A stretch of 64,000 nt of DNA from Bifidobacterium breve (GCA_945878865.1 CAMCUD010000012.1:1-64000); one strand, 5' to 3'; positions 35,096 through 44,440 are shown, numbered from the stretch's first letter. The notes: generated by a model not told the origin, from the letters alone. Translations and numbers: made by a program.

Positions 35096-36559
35096 ATGCT
35101 CAGCAACGAGCAAGTCTTGGCAACAGTCGAGAGCGGAAACGTCTACATTGAAGCGTTTCCAGGCTCAGGGAAGACGACGGTCGCCGCGAAGCGATTTGGA
35201 GTCCTGCGCTTCTCCGGCCATCAGCCCCACGATGTGCGCGCCGTAATTGCGGCGAGCTTTACACGTGCGGCTACGAAGGAGCTACGAGTCCGCGTCTTGC
35301 GCACCTGGGGGTCTCCCGCGCTGGAGTGGCCACACCGCATCGTCACCATCGACACGCTGGTCGTCGAACTCGTGCACGCCCTGCTCGACTCGGGCGCTGT
35401 TGAATGGCCCGGAGGGCATCGGACGATCGAGGTGCACGACTCCTGGTTCGCACTAGCGCGGCCTGTGTGGAACCGGCGGGGGCACGAAATGGCGCTTCGC
35501 GGAAGCGCTATCTCTACGCGGATCGTGCTCCATCCGGCAGCGGCGAGTCGACCACCGGTCGCAGACGTGCGGGACGCGATCACGGCTGGCGTCTGCACGC
35601 ACGACGAAATGCGTCAGGCACTGACCCTTGCACTGGCGGCGCCTCCACTTCGCCAGGCAATCGCGGAGCAGATCGCCGTGCGAATTCGTGCCCTCGTAGT
35701 TGACGAGGTGTTCGACGCTAATCCTCTCGACCTGGAGGTTGTTCGGTTAGCGGCCGAAGCCGGCGTGCCCGTCACTCTCATCGGAGATCCGTGGCAGGCG
35801 CTCTACCGCTTCAGAGGGGCTTCTCCAGAACTGGTGCCCGCGCTAACGAAGGAGCTCGAGTGCTCGGAGCGGGAACTGAGTCACTCCTTCAGGTGGAGGT
35901 CTGAGCGCCAGGCGACACTGGCGCGAGCGCTTCGTGCTAGCGAACCGGTTGTGCTTCCGCGCTGCAACCTCGACCTCGACGAGGGGCAGGTTGATGTCGT
36001 GATTTCTCGCGAATGGAAGCAACTCTGGACCGTCTCTGCCCGAGTTCTGCCGTTGGCGTTCTCTGGGGCCCGTGGTACCTCGCCCGAAGCCGCCGCGACG
36101 CTCCTCCTCGACGCGTTTGCCCGATGGTCTGTCGGTCTGCGTGCGACGAACCTGAGCGACGCGCTTCGCCGCCTCCGGCTTGGACAGAGCGCCGATCTTG
36201 AGGAAGGGCTACAAACGATCATTCGGGAGGTTAGAGACGATCTCGGCGCTACCGCTAGGCCGGTGTACGAGGGTCTTCGTGATCTAGTTGCGGACCTCGG
36301 AGGCGTGGGACTACCGAAGTGGAACTGGCACTACCGCGAGCGACTCGAATGGCTTATCGCGCGTCTCCACATGAAGGCGCCGCTGATTCCCGGCCTTACA
36401 GCTCATCAAGCGAAGGGGCATGAGTGGGGGGTCGTCGGAGTCGCCTTCGACGCGGACGATCTCGAATCTCTTGGTACGGGCCTGGACAAGAGTCGAGAGC
36501 GCCACCGACAGTTGTACGTCGCGTGTACGCGAGCACGCAATGGCACCCTCCTCGTCTAG
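35096..36559 (+). CDS. gajB: GajB-like UvrD/PcrA-family helicase (Gabija)
   Basis: A 487-residue SF1A helicase, close to the about 494 residues known for GajB and much shorter than UvrD. The Q-motif region is LSNEQ and Walker A is AFPGSGKTT (residues 20-28). Motif Ia lies around AASFTRAATKELRVRV. Motif II appears as ALVVDEVFDANPLDL, a variant of DExQ. Motif III is TLIGDPWQALYRFRGA, motif V the TAHQAKGHEW region, and motif VI RQLYVACTRARNGTLLV at the extreme C-terminus. GajB senses DNA ends and activates GajA in characterised systems. Third positions are less GC-rich than in flanking genes. Confidence 0.85.
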   Translation: MLSNEQVLATVESGNVYIEAFPGSGKTTVAAKRFGVLRFSGHQPHDVRAVIAASFTRAATKELRVRVLRTWGSPALEWPHRIVTIDTLVVELVHALLDSGAVEWPGGHRTIEVHDSWFALARPVWNRRGHEMALRGSAISTRIVLHPAAASRPPVADVRDAITAGVCTHDEMRQALTLALAAPPLRQAIAEQIAVRIRALVVDEVFDANPLDLEVVRLAAEAGVPVTLIGDPWQALYRFRGASPELVPALTKELECSERELSHSFRWRSERQATLARALRASEPVVLPRCNLDLDEGQVDVVISREWKQLWTVSARVLPLAFSGARGTSPEAAATLLLDAFARWSVGLRATNLSDALRRLRLGQSADLEEGLQTIIREVRDDLGATARPVYEGLRDLVADLGGVGLPKWNWHYRERLEWLIARLHMKAPLIPGLTAHQAKGHEWGVVGVAFDADDLESLGTGLDKSRERHRQLYVACTRARNGTLLV

Positions 36560-36892
36560 CCCGCGAAGCACCGCGCCTTTGCCGATAACGAACTCGCTGG
36601 GGGCCGCGGATGACCTCCTCGAACAGGGTGCCGAAGGTGATCGGCCGGACGGCGGCTCAGGTTTCCTGCAGGCAAGGCCCAAAGCGTCACCTGAATCGTC
36701 CTGGGGTGTGTGGAGAGTTCTGGCCTGGACCTTCTTCTTTAGCGAGAGCGGAGACTTCGGCTTCCGGACGATCGGTTCGACTGCTACTCCGTTGGCGGCC
36801 CTACTGCGTCGCGCGCGGTTCACGCTCGAGTGGGTGTGACCATTTAGTGACTCGGATTGGCCGCCGGCATCGGTTCGCGTACGGTCGGCTCC
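36560..36892. other. Gap between gajB and the first propeller gene
   Basis: These 333 bases have no supported gene. A + strand frame from ATG 36540 (overlapping the gajB end) to 36839 would give 99 residues, Ser/Pro/Ala-rich at the start, with no recognisable domain and no ribosome site. It may be a remnant or random. The last about 50 bases should carry the promoter of the propeller gene. Confidence 0.4.
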
Positions 36893-38071
36893 ATGCTGGT
36901 GCTCCGGGTCGCAATGCTGACTACCATTCTGGCACTAGTTGCGCCGAGCGTTGCGCTGGCCGCACCGGGAGACCTGGTGTCAACCTTCGGCGATCAGGGC
37001 GTTGCATTCGTGCCGGGCCCGCCGTCTGCGTACGCCCCTCAAGGCTGGGGATACTCGAGCGACGACCTGCTGCTGGACTCCCAGGGCCGCCTGATCGTTG
37101 TCGGTCAGTCCGACGACCGGCCGGTTGTTTCCCGCCTGACGTTGTCGGGTTCTCCGCACGGTGCTTTCGGAAAGGCCGGCTACACCAAGCACTTCGAAGA
37201 AGCGATGTGGGTCGGGGAGAACAACGTCGCAATCCAAGACGACGACGAGATCGTCGTCAGCGGAACCTCGGCCGGCATCTTCCGGTTTACGCGGCTAGGG
37301 CAGCCCGACTCAGCGTTCGGCGATTCGGGATGGGGGCAACTTCCGTACGGCGCAGCATTCCCGGTCGTGCCGGTTGCTGGCGGCGGAATCGTCACCGCGG
37401 TCATACCGGGCGGGTCGCGGAGCCATGCGCTCAAACTCACCGCCGACGGCGCGTACGATCCTAGGTACCAGCGCGATCCGTTCGCGAGCGAGTCGTCGCC
37501 ACACCAGGGCGCCTTCACAAGCCGGGATGGTCTGCCACTTCCTGACGGCGGGATCACCTGGGGTGGCATCAGCCTCACTTCACCAAGCTGGACCGGACAG
37601 ATCTGGCGAACCGATGCGCATGGGGAGCTGGTCCCCGAGTTCGGAGACCAGGGGGTGACCGCCTTGCCGGAACTGCGAGAGGTGTCGCAGGTCGTGAGCG
37701 TTGCTGACGGGTACGCGGTCATCGGGCCACGATCGGCTGAGCCGGGCTCGGTGGGAGTCGTACGAGTCAACGCCGACGGGACTGTCGACCGACGCTTCGG
37801 AGTCAACGGCGTGGCGACGCTTCCCTGGGGCCGTCAACTCGCGGCCCAGCCCGACCGAAAGCTTGTCGTTGTTGGGAGCGGCGGGGTCGCGCGGCTCACT
37901 GCCAGGGGCAAACTGGATACGCGATTCGGCATCGACGGCGTCAAGCCGGCACCCGAACCATTCTTCGGTAACCCGGCGATCCAGATTTCGCAGAACGACG
38001 CTTTCGTGAGTTACTCCACCAGTGCCACCGGGATCTACGTGATGCGAGTCGAACTCGGCTACGTCGGCTGA
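36893..38071 (+). CDS. Secreted delta-60-repeat beta-propeller protein (island copy 1)
   Basis: A 392-residue protein with signal peptide MLVLRVAMLTTILALVAPSVALA, followed by about six repeats of the delta-60 type (D.TFG..GV.......G..VVVG). Examples are STFGDQGVAF, HGAFGKAGYT, DSAFGDSGWG, PEFGDQGVTA, RRFGVNGVAT and TRFGIDGVKP. Such repeats fold as a beta-propeller, and the protein should be exported. Its C-terminus (MRVELGYVG) matches that of the next gene (MTRLELGWS), marking the two as paralogues. No enzymatic motif is seen, and the role in the island is unknown. Confidence 0.8.
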   Translation: MLVLRVAMLTTILALVAPSVALAAPGDLVSTFGDQGVAFVPGPPSAYAPQGWGYSSDDLLLDSQGRLIVVGQSDDRPVVSRLTLSGSPHGAFGKAGYTKHFEEAMWVGENNVAIQDDDEIVVSGTSAGIFRFTRLGQPDSAFGDSGWGQLPYGAAFPVVPVAGGGIVTAVIPGGSRSHALKLTADGAYDPRYQRDPFASESSPHQGAFTSRDGLPLPDGGITWGGISLTSPSWTGQIWRTDAHGELVPEFGDQGVTALPELREVSQVVSVADGYAVIGPRSAEPGSVGVVRVNADGTVDRRFGVNGVATLPWGRQLAAQPDRKLVVVGSGGVARLTARGKLDTRFGIDGVKPAPEPFFGNPAIQISQNDAFVSYSTSATGIYVMRVELGYVG

Positions 38072-38185
38072 ACTCGCGGCGACCCGCGGTCCCTTTCAGC
38101 AGGATCTCGCTGACGCAGGCTCGCCCGGCGGCGCCGTTCACGGCTGCGCAACAACACGCTCCGTGCGGTCAGGTCTACTAGCGAA

Positions 38186-39457
38186 ATGTACGTTCCCCTT
38201 AGGTTCGGTGTTCCGGTCATCTTGTCGACTGTGTTGGTGTTTGCAGGCGCTGGCCCGGCCGCAGCGGAGCGACCCGGAGAGGCAGTCCGGGGGTGGGGAG
38301 ACCAGGGCAGCGTCGTCCTTTTCGAGAACCCGCCGTCGGCACCCTCCGCCGTCGGCACCGTGGACGAAGTTGTTGACCTCGATGTGACGCCGCGGGGTCG
38401 TCCGCTTGCGAGTGCGTGGACGAACGCGCGGGGTGGGTTCCAGGCGACATTCAAGGAGTACGCCAAGAACGGCGAACCAGCGACCTGGCGTTTTGGCAAG
38501 AAGGGTGTCTCCGGACTCTTCAGTGGCCTGTTGTGGTACTTCGACACCACAATCCGCGACCCGGTCAAGGTCGCCAACGACGGTCGCATCTGGCTGAATG
38601 ACGGACGCAACGTGTACCGGCTGACGGACCGGGGTGCCGCGGACGCGAGCTTCACGAACAGTTGGGGCGGTTCCGTACCCGGGAGAGCGGGGGGGTACTT
38701 GGAGGGCAGCGACGAAATGGCTCTTCTTCCGGACGGATCCGTCGCTCGCACTGGCCAGTACGGGGACGCTGACTGGGTGTATGAGCAGCACTCGTCGAGC
38801 GGCGCTCAAGCGGTCCACGTTCGATGGGATCTCTTCGATCGGTGTCACCTTGGGCAGGTCGGATTGTGCGCACCTGGAACCTCTGACTCGGCGCCGGCAC
38901 CCGCCGGCGCGAGGGTATGGCTATCTAGCCTCGGTGCGTGGCGCTTCGCGGCGGATCTGGAGTTGGACACCACTTTCGGCGACGACGGTACGGTGGTGGA
39001 ACCGGGAGTCGCTCTCGCGGAACTCGAGTCCACAGCCGACGGCTACGTAATCTCCGGCTCGCGCGGCGGCAGTACCGTCCTATTTGCCATTACTGCCGAT
39101 GGTCGCCGCGACCCGGCGTTTGGGAAAGCGGCGGAAACGACAATCCCTCGCGGCAATCCTGAGGTCCTCCGGGTGCGACCTAACGGCTCGCTCGTGGTTG
39201 CCGGCAACGATCCGGCATCAGGCCCTTGGGTGGCATCTGTGCTCGGTAACGGTCGCCTCGACCGGGCCTTCAATCGGACGGGCATCCTTGATGCCGTACC
39301 GGGAGGGGTTCTCGGCGCCGGCCCAAACGAAACCCGCACCCATCTCTTTTCGGCAGAGTTGTTTGAGGGCGACCTCCTTGTCGGCTTGAGCGCTGTGAAA
39401 TACGGAATCCCGAACGGCTCAGTAAGGATGACTCGTCTTGAGCTTGGGTGGTCCTAG
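38186..39457 (+). CDS. Secreted delta-60-like beta-propeller protein (island copy 2)
   Basis: A 423-residue protein with signal peptide (VPVILSTVLVFAGAGPAAA) and degenerate delta-60 repeats (DTTFGDDGTVV, DPAFGKAAETT, DRAFNRTGIL). Repeats in the N-terminal half are weaker than in the preceding gene. Two Cys in DRCHLGQVGLCAP may form a disulfide outside the cell. It is probably a tandem duplicate that has diverged. The 114-base gap to copy 1 contains no obvious terminator. Confidence 0.75.
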   Translation: MYVPLRFGVPVILSTVLVFAGAGPAAAERPGEAVRGWGDQGSVVLFENPPSAPSAVGTVDEVVDLDVTPRGRPLASAWTNARGGFQATFKEYAKNGEPATWRFGKKGVSGLFSGLLWYFDTTIRDPVKVANDGRIWLNDGRNVYRLTDRGAADASFTNSWGGSVPGRAGGYLEGSDEMALLPDGSVARTGQYGDADWVYEQHSSSGAQAVHVRWDLFDRCHLGQVGLCAPGTSDSAPAPAGARVWLSSLGAWRFAADLELDTTFGDDGTVVEPGVALAELESTADGYVISGSRGGSTVLFAITADGRRDPAFGKAAETTIPRGNPEVLRVRPNGSLVVAGNDPASGPWVASVLGNGRLDRAFNRTGILDAVPGGVLGAGPNETRTHLFSAELFEGDLLVGLSAVKYGIPNGSVRMTRLELGWS

Positions 39458-39703
39458 CGCGGCTGGTCTGAGGAAGCCAGCCAAAGCCGACCTGGACCGA
39501 TCAAACCGGGAGCTTGCGCCACCGGTCGTGGCCGTCGATGGCCGATCCGGAAGGTGAGCCTCAACTCTGGGCAATGAGCTGTCAACAGCGAAGGCCGCCC
39601 CGTCATTCGATCCGTCGTCAACCGTCCACATGACAGGATACGAGCCGACGCGACGCGCGCACGTACGCACGTAAAGCATGTGAGAGCACAGATTACTCAG
39701 GCT
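39458..39703. other. Island right end without genes
   Basis: These 246 bases between the second propeller gene and attR hold no supported gene, recombinase remnant or clear terminator. Confidence 0.5.
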
Positions 39704-39819
<116 letters not shown>

Positions 39820-39837
39820 AGCCCGTTGCGACTCGCA

Positions 39838-39852
39838 CCCCCCCCCCCCCCC
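39838..39852 (+). repeat. Homopolymer of 15 C
   Basis: Fifteen consecutive C followed by five G, 18 bases outside attR and 25 bases beyond the stop of the alkylsulfatase on the other strand. Such a tract is prone to slippage and also to sequencing or assembly error. Confidence 0.8.
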
Positions 39853-39877
39853 GGGGGCGGCGACGGGGCGACGCCCA

Positions 39878-41770
39878 TCAGGGCGTGACGATCGCGAAGT
39901 TCGGGTCGGGCGGGTCGAGCAGGCCGAGCAGTTCGCCGAAGAGCGCGGCGTCGCCCTCGATCGTCAGGTCGCCCGCGGCGAGCAGGTCCTGCGGCTGCGC
40001 GGCCCCGGTGACCAGGCGGTCGAACGCCGCGCGGCGGACACGGACGGTCGCGTCGGCCCTGGCTGGCGGCACGCCGGTGCGATGCCGGAGCACCCCGTTG
40101 GCGAGGATCAGCGTGTAGTCGCGGCCGGTGTCGGTGAAGTGCCAGGCGATGGTCATCGCCGTCGCGGCCGCGCGGGGGCCGTCGACCTGGATGGCGATGG
40201 CGTCGAAGAGCTGGCCGTCCTGCAGGCTTGCGACGAAGTCCGGAGCGAGGGGCACGGCCGTCCCGGCCGGGCCCTCGCGCAGCTCGCGGGCGCCCATGAG
40301 GAAGAAGTTGCGCCATGTCGCGTTCTCCGCGCCGTAGGCGAGCTGCTCGAGCGCGCGCGCCTGCAGCTCGCACGCGTCTCGGTTGCCGGGGTCGGCGAAG
40401 ACGAGGTGGTTGACGACCTCGGCGACCCAGCGGAAGTCGCCGCGGTCGAAGGCCTCCCGCGCATGGGCCAGCAGGGCGTCCGCGCCGCCCGCGAGCTCGA
40501 CGTAGCGCGTCGCGGCGGCCTCGGGCGGGTGCGGCCACAGGCGCGCGGGGTTCCCGTCGAACCAGCCGAGGTAGCGCTGGTAGACGGCCTTGACGTTGTG
40601 GTTGACCGAGCCGTAGTAACCGCGGCAGTGCCACTCCCGCGCGAGGCTCGGCGGCAGCTCGAGCTGCTCGGCGATCTCGCTCGCCACAAAGCCCTTGTTG
40701 AGCAGGCGCAGCGTCTGGTCGTGGATGTAGGCGTACAGATCGCGCTGCGTGGCCAGGAAGTCGTCGATGCGCTCGGCGCCCCAGCGCGGCCAGTGGTGCT
40801 GGGCGAACACGACGTCGGCCCGGTCGGAGAACAGGACGATCGCCTCGTCGAGGTAGGACGCCCACACGTGCGGGTCGCGGACGGGGGCCCCGCGCAGCGT
40901 CAGGACGTTGTGCAGGTTGTGCGTCGCGTTCTCGGCCATGCACAGCGCGCGATGGTCGGGGAAGAGGAAGTTCATCTCGGCCGGCGCCTCGGTTCCCGGG
41001 GTCATCTGGAAGACCATCCGGATTCCGTCGACCGTCAGCTCCTGCCCGGTGTGGGTGACCTCGACCGTCGGCGGGATGAGCGAGACCGTCCCGGTGGACG
41101 TGCTCTGCCCGAGCCCGGCCCCGACCTGGCCGGCGGGGCCCTTCGGCAGCAGCGCGCCGTACATGTAGGTGGCGCGGCGGATCATCGCGCCGCCGGCGTA
41201 CACGTTCTCACTCACCGCGTGGCCCAGGAACCCCTCGGGTGCGATGACCGGGATGCGGCCGCCGTCGACGTCCTCGTGATCGACGACACCCCGCGAGCCG
41301 CCGAAATGGTCGACGTGGCTGTGGGTGTACAGCAGCCCGGTGACCGGCCGGTCGCCGCGGTGCTCGCGGTACAGCGCGAGCGCGGATGCCGCGGTCTCGG
41401 TCGAGATGAGCGGGTCGATGACCAGCACGCCCACGTCGCCCTCGACGATCGTCATGTTCGAGAGATCGGCGCCGCGCACCTGATAGATGCCCTCGCAGAC
41501 CTCGAACAGGCCGTGGATGATGTTCAGCTGCGACTGGCGCCAGAGGCTCGGGTGCACGCAGTCGGGGCACTCGCCGTCGAGGAACGCCCATCCGTCGGCG
41601 TCCCAGACGACCCGCCCGCTCGTGGTGGTGACCAACGGCGACGAAAGCGGCGCGATGCGCCCGCGGCGCGCGTCCTCGAAGTCGGCGGCGTCGTCGAACG
41701 GCAGCTCCATGCGCGCGGCGGCGTTCGCGGCGCGCACGGACTCCTCGACCCTGGGTGCTGACACCGGCAC
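39878..41770 (-). CDS. Alkylsulfatase (SdsA1/BDS1-type metallo-beta-lactamase fold)
   Basis: A 630-residue linear alkylsulfatase that hydrolyses alkyl sulfates such as SDS to alcohol and sulfate. The N-terminal part has VCEGIYQVRGADLSNMTIVE and the binuclear zinc motif THSHVDHFGG (residues 149-158). A further metal-binding region, MNFLFPDHRALCMAENATHNLHN, follows, with the substrate-side QHHWPRWG. Then come the helical dimerisation domain (LNKGFVASEIAEQLELPPSL, GYYGSVNHNVKAVYQRYLGW) and a C-terminal SCP2-like domain. There is no signal peptide, so it is probably cytoplasmic, unlike secreted SdsA1. Confidence 0.92.
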   Translation of the reverse strand: MPVSAPRVEESVRAANAAARMELPFDDAADFEDARRGRIAPLSSPLVTTTSGRVVWDADGWAFLDGECPDCVHPSLWRQSQLNIIHGLFEVCEGIYQVRGADLSNMTIVEGDVGVLVIDPLISTETAASALALYREHRGDRPVTGLLYTHSHVDHFGGSRGVVDHEDVDGGRIPVIAPEGFLGHAVSENVYAGGAMIRRATYMYGALLPKGPAGQVGAGLGQSTSTGTVSLIPPTVEVTHTGQELTVDGIRMVFQMTPGTEAPAEMNFLFPDHRALCMAENATHNLHNVLTLRGAPVRDPHVWASYLDEAIVLFSDRADVVFAQHHWPRWGAERIDDFLATQRDLYAYIHDQTLRLLNKGFVASEIAEQLELPPSLAREWHCRGYYGSVNHNVKAVYQRYLGWFDGNPARLWPHPPEAAATRYVELAGGADALLAHAREAFDRGDFRWVAEVVNHLVFADPGNRDACELQARALEQLAYGAENATWRNFFLMGARELREGPAGTAVPLAPDFVASLQDGQLFDAIAIQVDGPRAAATAMTIAWHFTDTGRDYTLILANGVLRHRTGVPPARADATVRVRRAAFDRLVTGAAQPQDLLAAGDLTIEGDAALFGELLGLLDPPDPNFAIVTP

Positions 41771-41851
41771 GACCTCCTCGTCGCTGGCTGCTCGCTCGCT
41801 GGACCATCCTGCCAGATCGCCCGAGGGCGCCGGACGCCCTGGGTCTCCGTT

Positions 41852-43737
41852 TTACGGCCGGACGGAGATCGTCCGCGTCAGCGTCGCCCGGTTGCCCGCA
41901 GGGTCGGTTGCGACGAGCCGCAGCCGCGCCTGGAAGCGTCCCTTCGGCCGGGCCGCGATTCGCGGCGCGAGCACAAGCGTTGCGGGCGCGGCCAGCTCAC
42001 GGGTGCGCGTCAGCAGGGGTGTTCCGAAGCCCGCGCCACTCGTCCGGATCGCGAGCGCCGCGTTGAGACGCACCCGTTCGCTCGGCGTGACGCGGACGCG
42101 TAGGCCGCGGCGCAGCGTGCGCAGCGTCGTGCGCGCCGGCACGCCGGTCACGCTGAGGCGTGGGCGGGTCGTGTCCCGGGCGGAGGGCGTGGGGGTCGCA
42201 GCGGCGGTGGGCCCCGTGTCGGGCGCGGGCGCCGCAGTGGGTCCAGGACCTGTCTCGGCCCCGGGCGGCGGAGCGGGCGGCGGCCCCGTCGTCTCGACGT
42301 CGAGCGACCAGCCACCGGCCAGCACGCCCGTCGTGCCCGCCGTCCCGTCGCTGTCGACGACGAAGAGGTTCCACGTGCCGTTCGGGTTCGTCCCGGCGAA
42401 CTGCCCCAGGCCGCCGGTCGGCAGCGCCGGCGCGGGGGCGACGAAGCTCAGCGCGAAGCCGGGGTCGATGGGGGAGAAGACCCGCTCGTGATCTGCCGGG
42501 CGGGCGCCGGTGCGCCGGCGCTGAACGCGATGCTCTCCCCCGCGAGAGAGGAAGGCTGGGTGACGGCGTCGCCGCTGCGGGTGCTGACGTTCGCCATGAG
42601 CACGGTGCTCTGCCCGCCCGGGCCGACGAGCATGACCTGCAGGTCGTTGGCGAAGCGGTGGTGCACGCCGTTGAGCCGGGCGGTGACCTTCGTGACGGTG
42701 CCCTGGAGCCCGCTCGCCGTGATCGGCGACGGGTAGAGGCCCGCCTTGCCGCTGTCGCCCGTCGCCGGGACGGTGATGCGCTTGGGGTTGGCGAACTGCT
42801 GGCCGCCGAGCCCGAGCCGCGAGACCACCCCACCCTGCGCGCCCCACAGGTTGCCGTCAGGGCCGACGGTGAGCGTGTCGGCGGGCAGGGTGCGGGGCGT
42901 GAAGACGCCGTCGGTGGTGATGGTGCTGCCGCCCGACAGCCAGAGCTTCCCGTCGGGGCCGGCGACGATCGTCTGCGACGGCGCGGCGTCGAATCCCGTG
43001 ATCGTGCCGTCGGGCGCAAAGCGATAGACCTTGGGCGCCTGCGCGTCGGTGAACCACATGTTGCCGTCCGGGCCGCGGGTGATGGCGGCGGGCTTGGCAC
43101 TCGCCGGGAGGCCGGCGGTGAAGAACTCCGGCTGGCCCGTCAGGCCCGTCGACAGCCGCACGATGGACGGCAGCACGGTGGGCGGGTTGCCCTGGGCGGT
43201 GGCGCACACCGTCTTGGGACCGCAGGCCGCGACGGCGACCGGGTTGGTCAGCCCGGTCTGGAGGGGGGCCACGCCGTCCTTGGCGACGCCCACCGCGCCC
43301 GCGCTCTGCGCGACGAACCACGTGTTCCCGTCCGGACCGGGCGCGACGTCGGTGATAGGGGTACCGGCCGGCACGCCGATGACGGGGATCGCGACAGCGT
43401 CGGAGAATGGGAACACCGGCTGGCGCACGACCTGCGCGTTCCGCGCGATCCAGAGCGCTCCATCCGGCCCGGAAGTGAGGTCGTTGGCGGGGACGCGCGG
43501 GTACCCCAACGAGCCGGAGAACACGCTGGGCGGGGAGGCGGTGCCCGGGGCAAGCAGGAACAGCGCATTGGGCGCCAGCGCGGCTACCTGGCTTCCTGAG
43601 GTGCCGGCAATCGGACCCGTGGCCGCCTGCCCCGCGACCGGGAACGGCGTGACGACGGGTTCGGCTGCGGACGCGCCCGCCACCCCGAAGCCGAGGCTCA
43701 GGGCGAGGACCGTCCCGGCCAGGCGAAGGCAGCGCAC
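41852..43737 (-). pseudogene. Secreted propeller/P-domain protein with a frameshift
   Basis: The 5' frame (43737 to 42448) encodes a signal peptide (LAGTVLALSLGFGVAGASA) and a virginiamycin-B-lyase-like propeller with repeated PGPDGNTWF/RGPDGNMWFTD/GPDGNLWGA motifs. It then enters a proprotein-convertase P-domain (ARLNGVHHRFANDLQVMLVG). The rest of the P-domain (FAGTNPNGTWNLFVVDSDGT, VLAGGWSLDVE) and a Pro/Ala-rich tail lie in another frame that ends at 41852. One missing base in the G-run (CCC on the + strand, 42481-42483) accounts for the break. It could be a true pseudogene, phase variation or a sequencing error. Confidence 0.8.
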
Positions 43738-43825
43738 GCGCGGATTGCACCAGTTTTCGGCGATCGCGGCAAGGCAAACCGCGACTGTCGTTCCGGTCTC
43801 CGCGACGGGGCCGTACGAGGTGCCG

Positions 43826-44272
43826 TCAGGGCGCGAGGCGGAGCGGCGTCAGCTCGAACACCGGGTGGCGGTCGGCCTCGGCGCGGAAGTCGGCGACGGG
43901 TGCGTCCGGCGCCGCGTCGAAGTACGGGCGAGTCGCCGACGCGACCGCGACGTACCGCTTGAGGACGGGCGCCGCTTCGTCGGCGTCCACCTCGCGGACG
44001 TCGAACACGCCTCGCGTCCGTCCGCGGCGCAGCTCGACGTTTCCGGCCGCGCGCGCGTTCTTCACCCATCCGACGGAGCCGTACGGCGCCACCAGCCAGC
44101 GGCGACCGTCGTGGGCGACGGGGATGACGGGGGTCATGCGTTGCTGTCCGGTGCGACGGCCGACCGTGACGAGGAGGCTGAACGGCCCGAGGCCCACTCG
44201 TGCAAGCACCGCCATGGCGGCGTCGCCGGCTCTGTCGATCCGGGTCGAACGCGGGGGACGGTTCCCGGGCAT
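43826..44272 (-). CDS. Deazaflavin (F420)-dependent nitroreductase-family protein (Ddn-like)
   Basis: A 148-residue split-barrel flavin/deazaflavin-binding protein. The family pattern is GPFSLLVTVGRRTGQQRMTPVIPV, RRWLVAPYGSVGWVKNARAAGNVELRRG and VDADEAAPVLKRYV, as in F420H2-dependent quinone reductases. It probably reduces quinones or nitro compounds with F420H2. Start ATG 44272. It is divergent from hipBA, with three palindromes in the shared 168-base region. Confidence 0.85.
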   Translation of the reverse strand: MPGNRPPRSTRIDRAGDAAMAVLARVGLGPFSLLVTVGRRTGQQRMTPVIPVAHDGRRWLVAPYGSVGWVKNARAAGNVELRRGRTRGVFDVREVDADEAAPVLKRYVAVASATRPYFDAAPDAPVADFRAEADRHPVFELTPLRLAP

Positions 44273-44307
44273 CGTTGGGGGATGGTACGCCGCAAGGAAG
44301 CGAGGTT

Positions 44308-44329
44308 GATCTGCGAGATCTCGCAGATC
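44308..44329. promoter_or_regulatory. HipB operator palindrome 1
   Basis: A perfect 22 bp palindrome, half-site GATCTGCGAGA. It is the most reductase-proximal of three related sites. Confidence 0.75.
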
Positions 44330-44361
44330 TACAGAGATAGCGGTGACCGTGGCGGAGATTA

Positions 44362-44375
44362 TGCGAGATCTCGCA
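44362..44375. promoter_or_regulatory. HipB operator palindrome 2
   Basis: Perfect 14 bp core TGCGAGATCTCGCA, the same core as site 1 with degenerate outer bases on its left side. Confidence 0.65.
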
Positions 44376-44406
44376 GATTCATGCCGATACCCGACTACAC
44401 TTGGTC

Positions 44407-44428
44407 GATCTGCGATATCTCGCAGATC
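44407..44428. promoter_or_regulatory. HipB operator palindrome 3
   Basis: A 22 bp palindrome with half-site GATCTGCGATA and one central mismatch, ending 12 bases before the hipB ATG. Sites 1-3 are spaced about 45-54 bases centre to centre, consistent with cooperative repressor binding. Confidence 0.72.
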
Positions 44429-44440
44429 CTCCCGCGTCCG

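Noticed and set aside
36540-36839. A 99-residue frame overlapping the end of gajB
   Set aside because: No ribosome site, domain or convincing composition. It is left as unassigned sequence.
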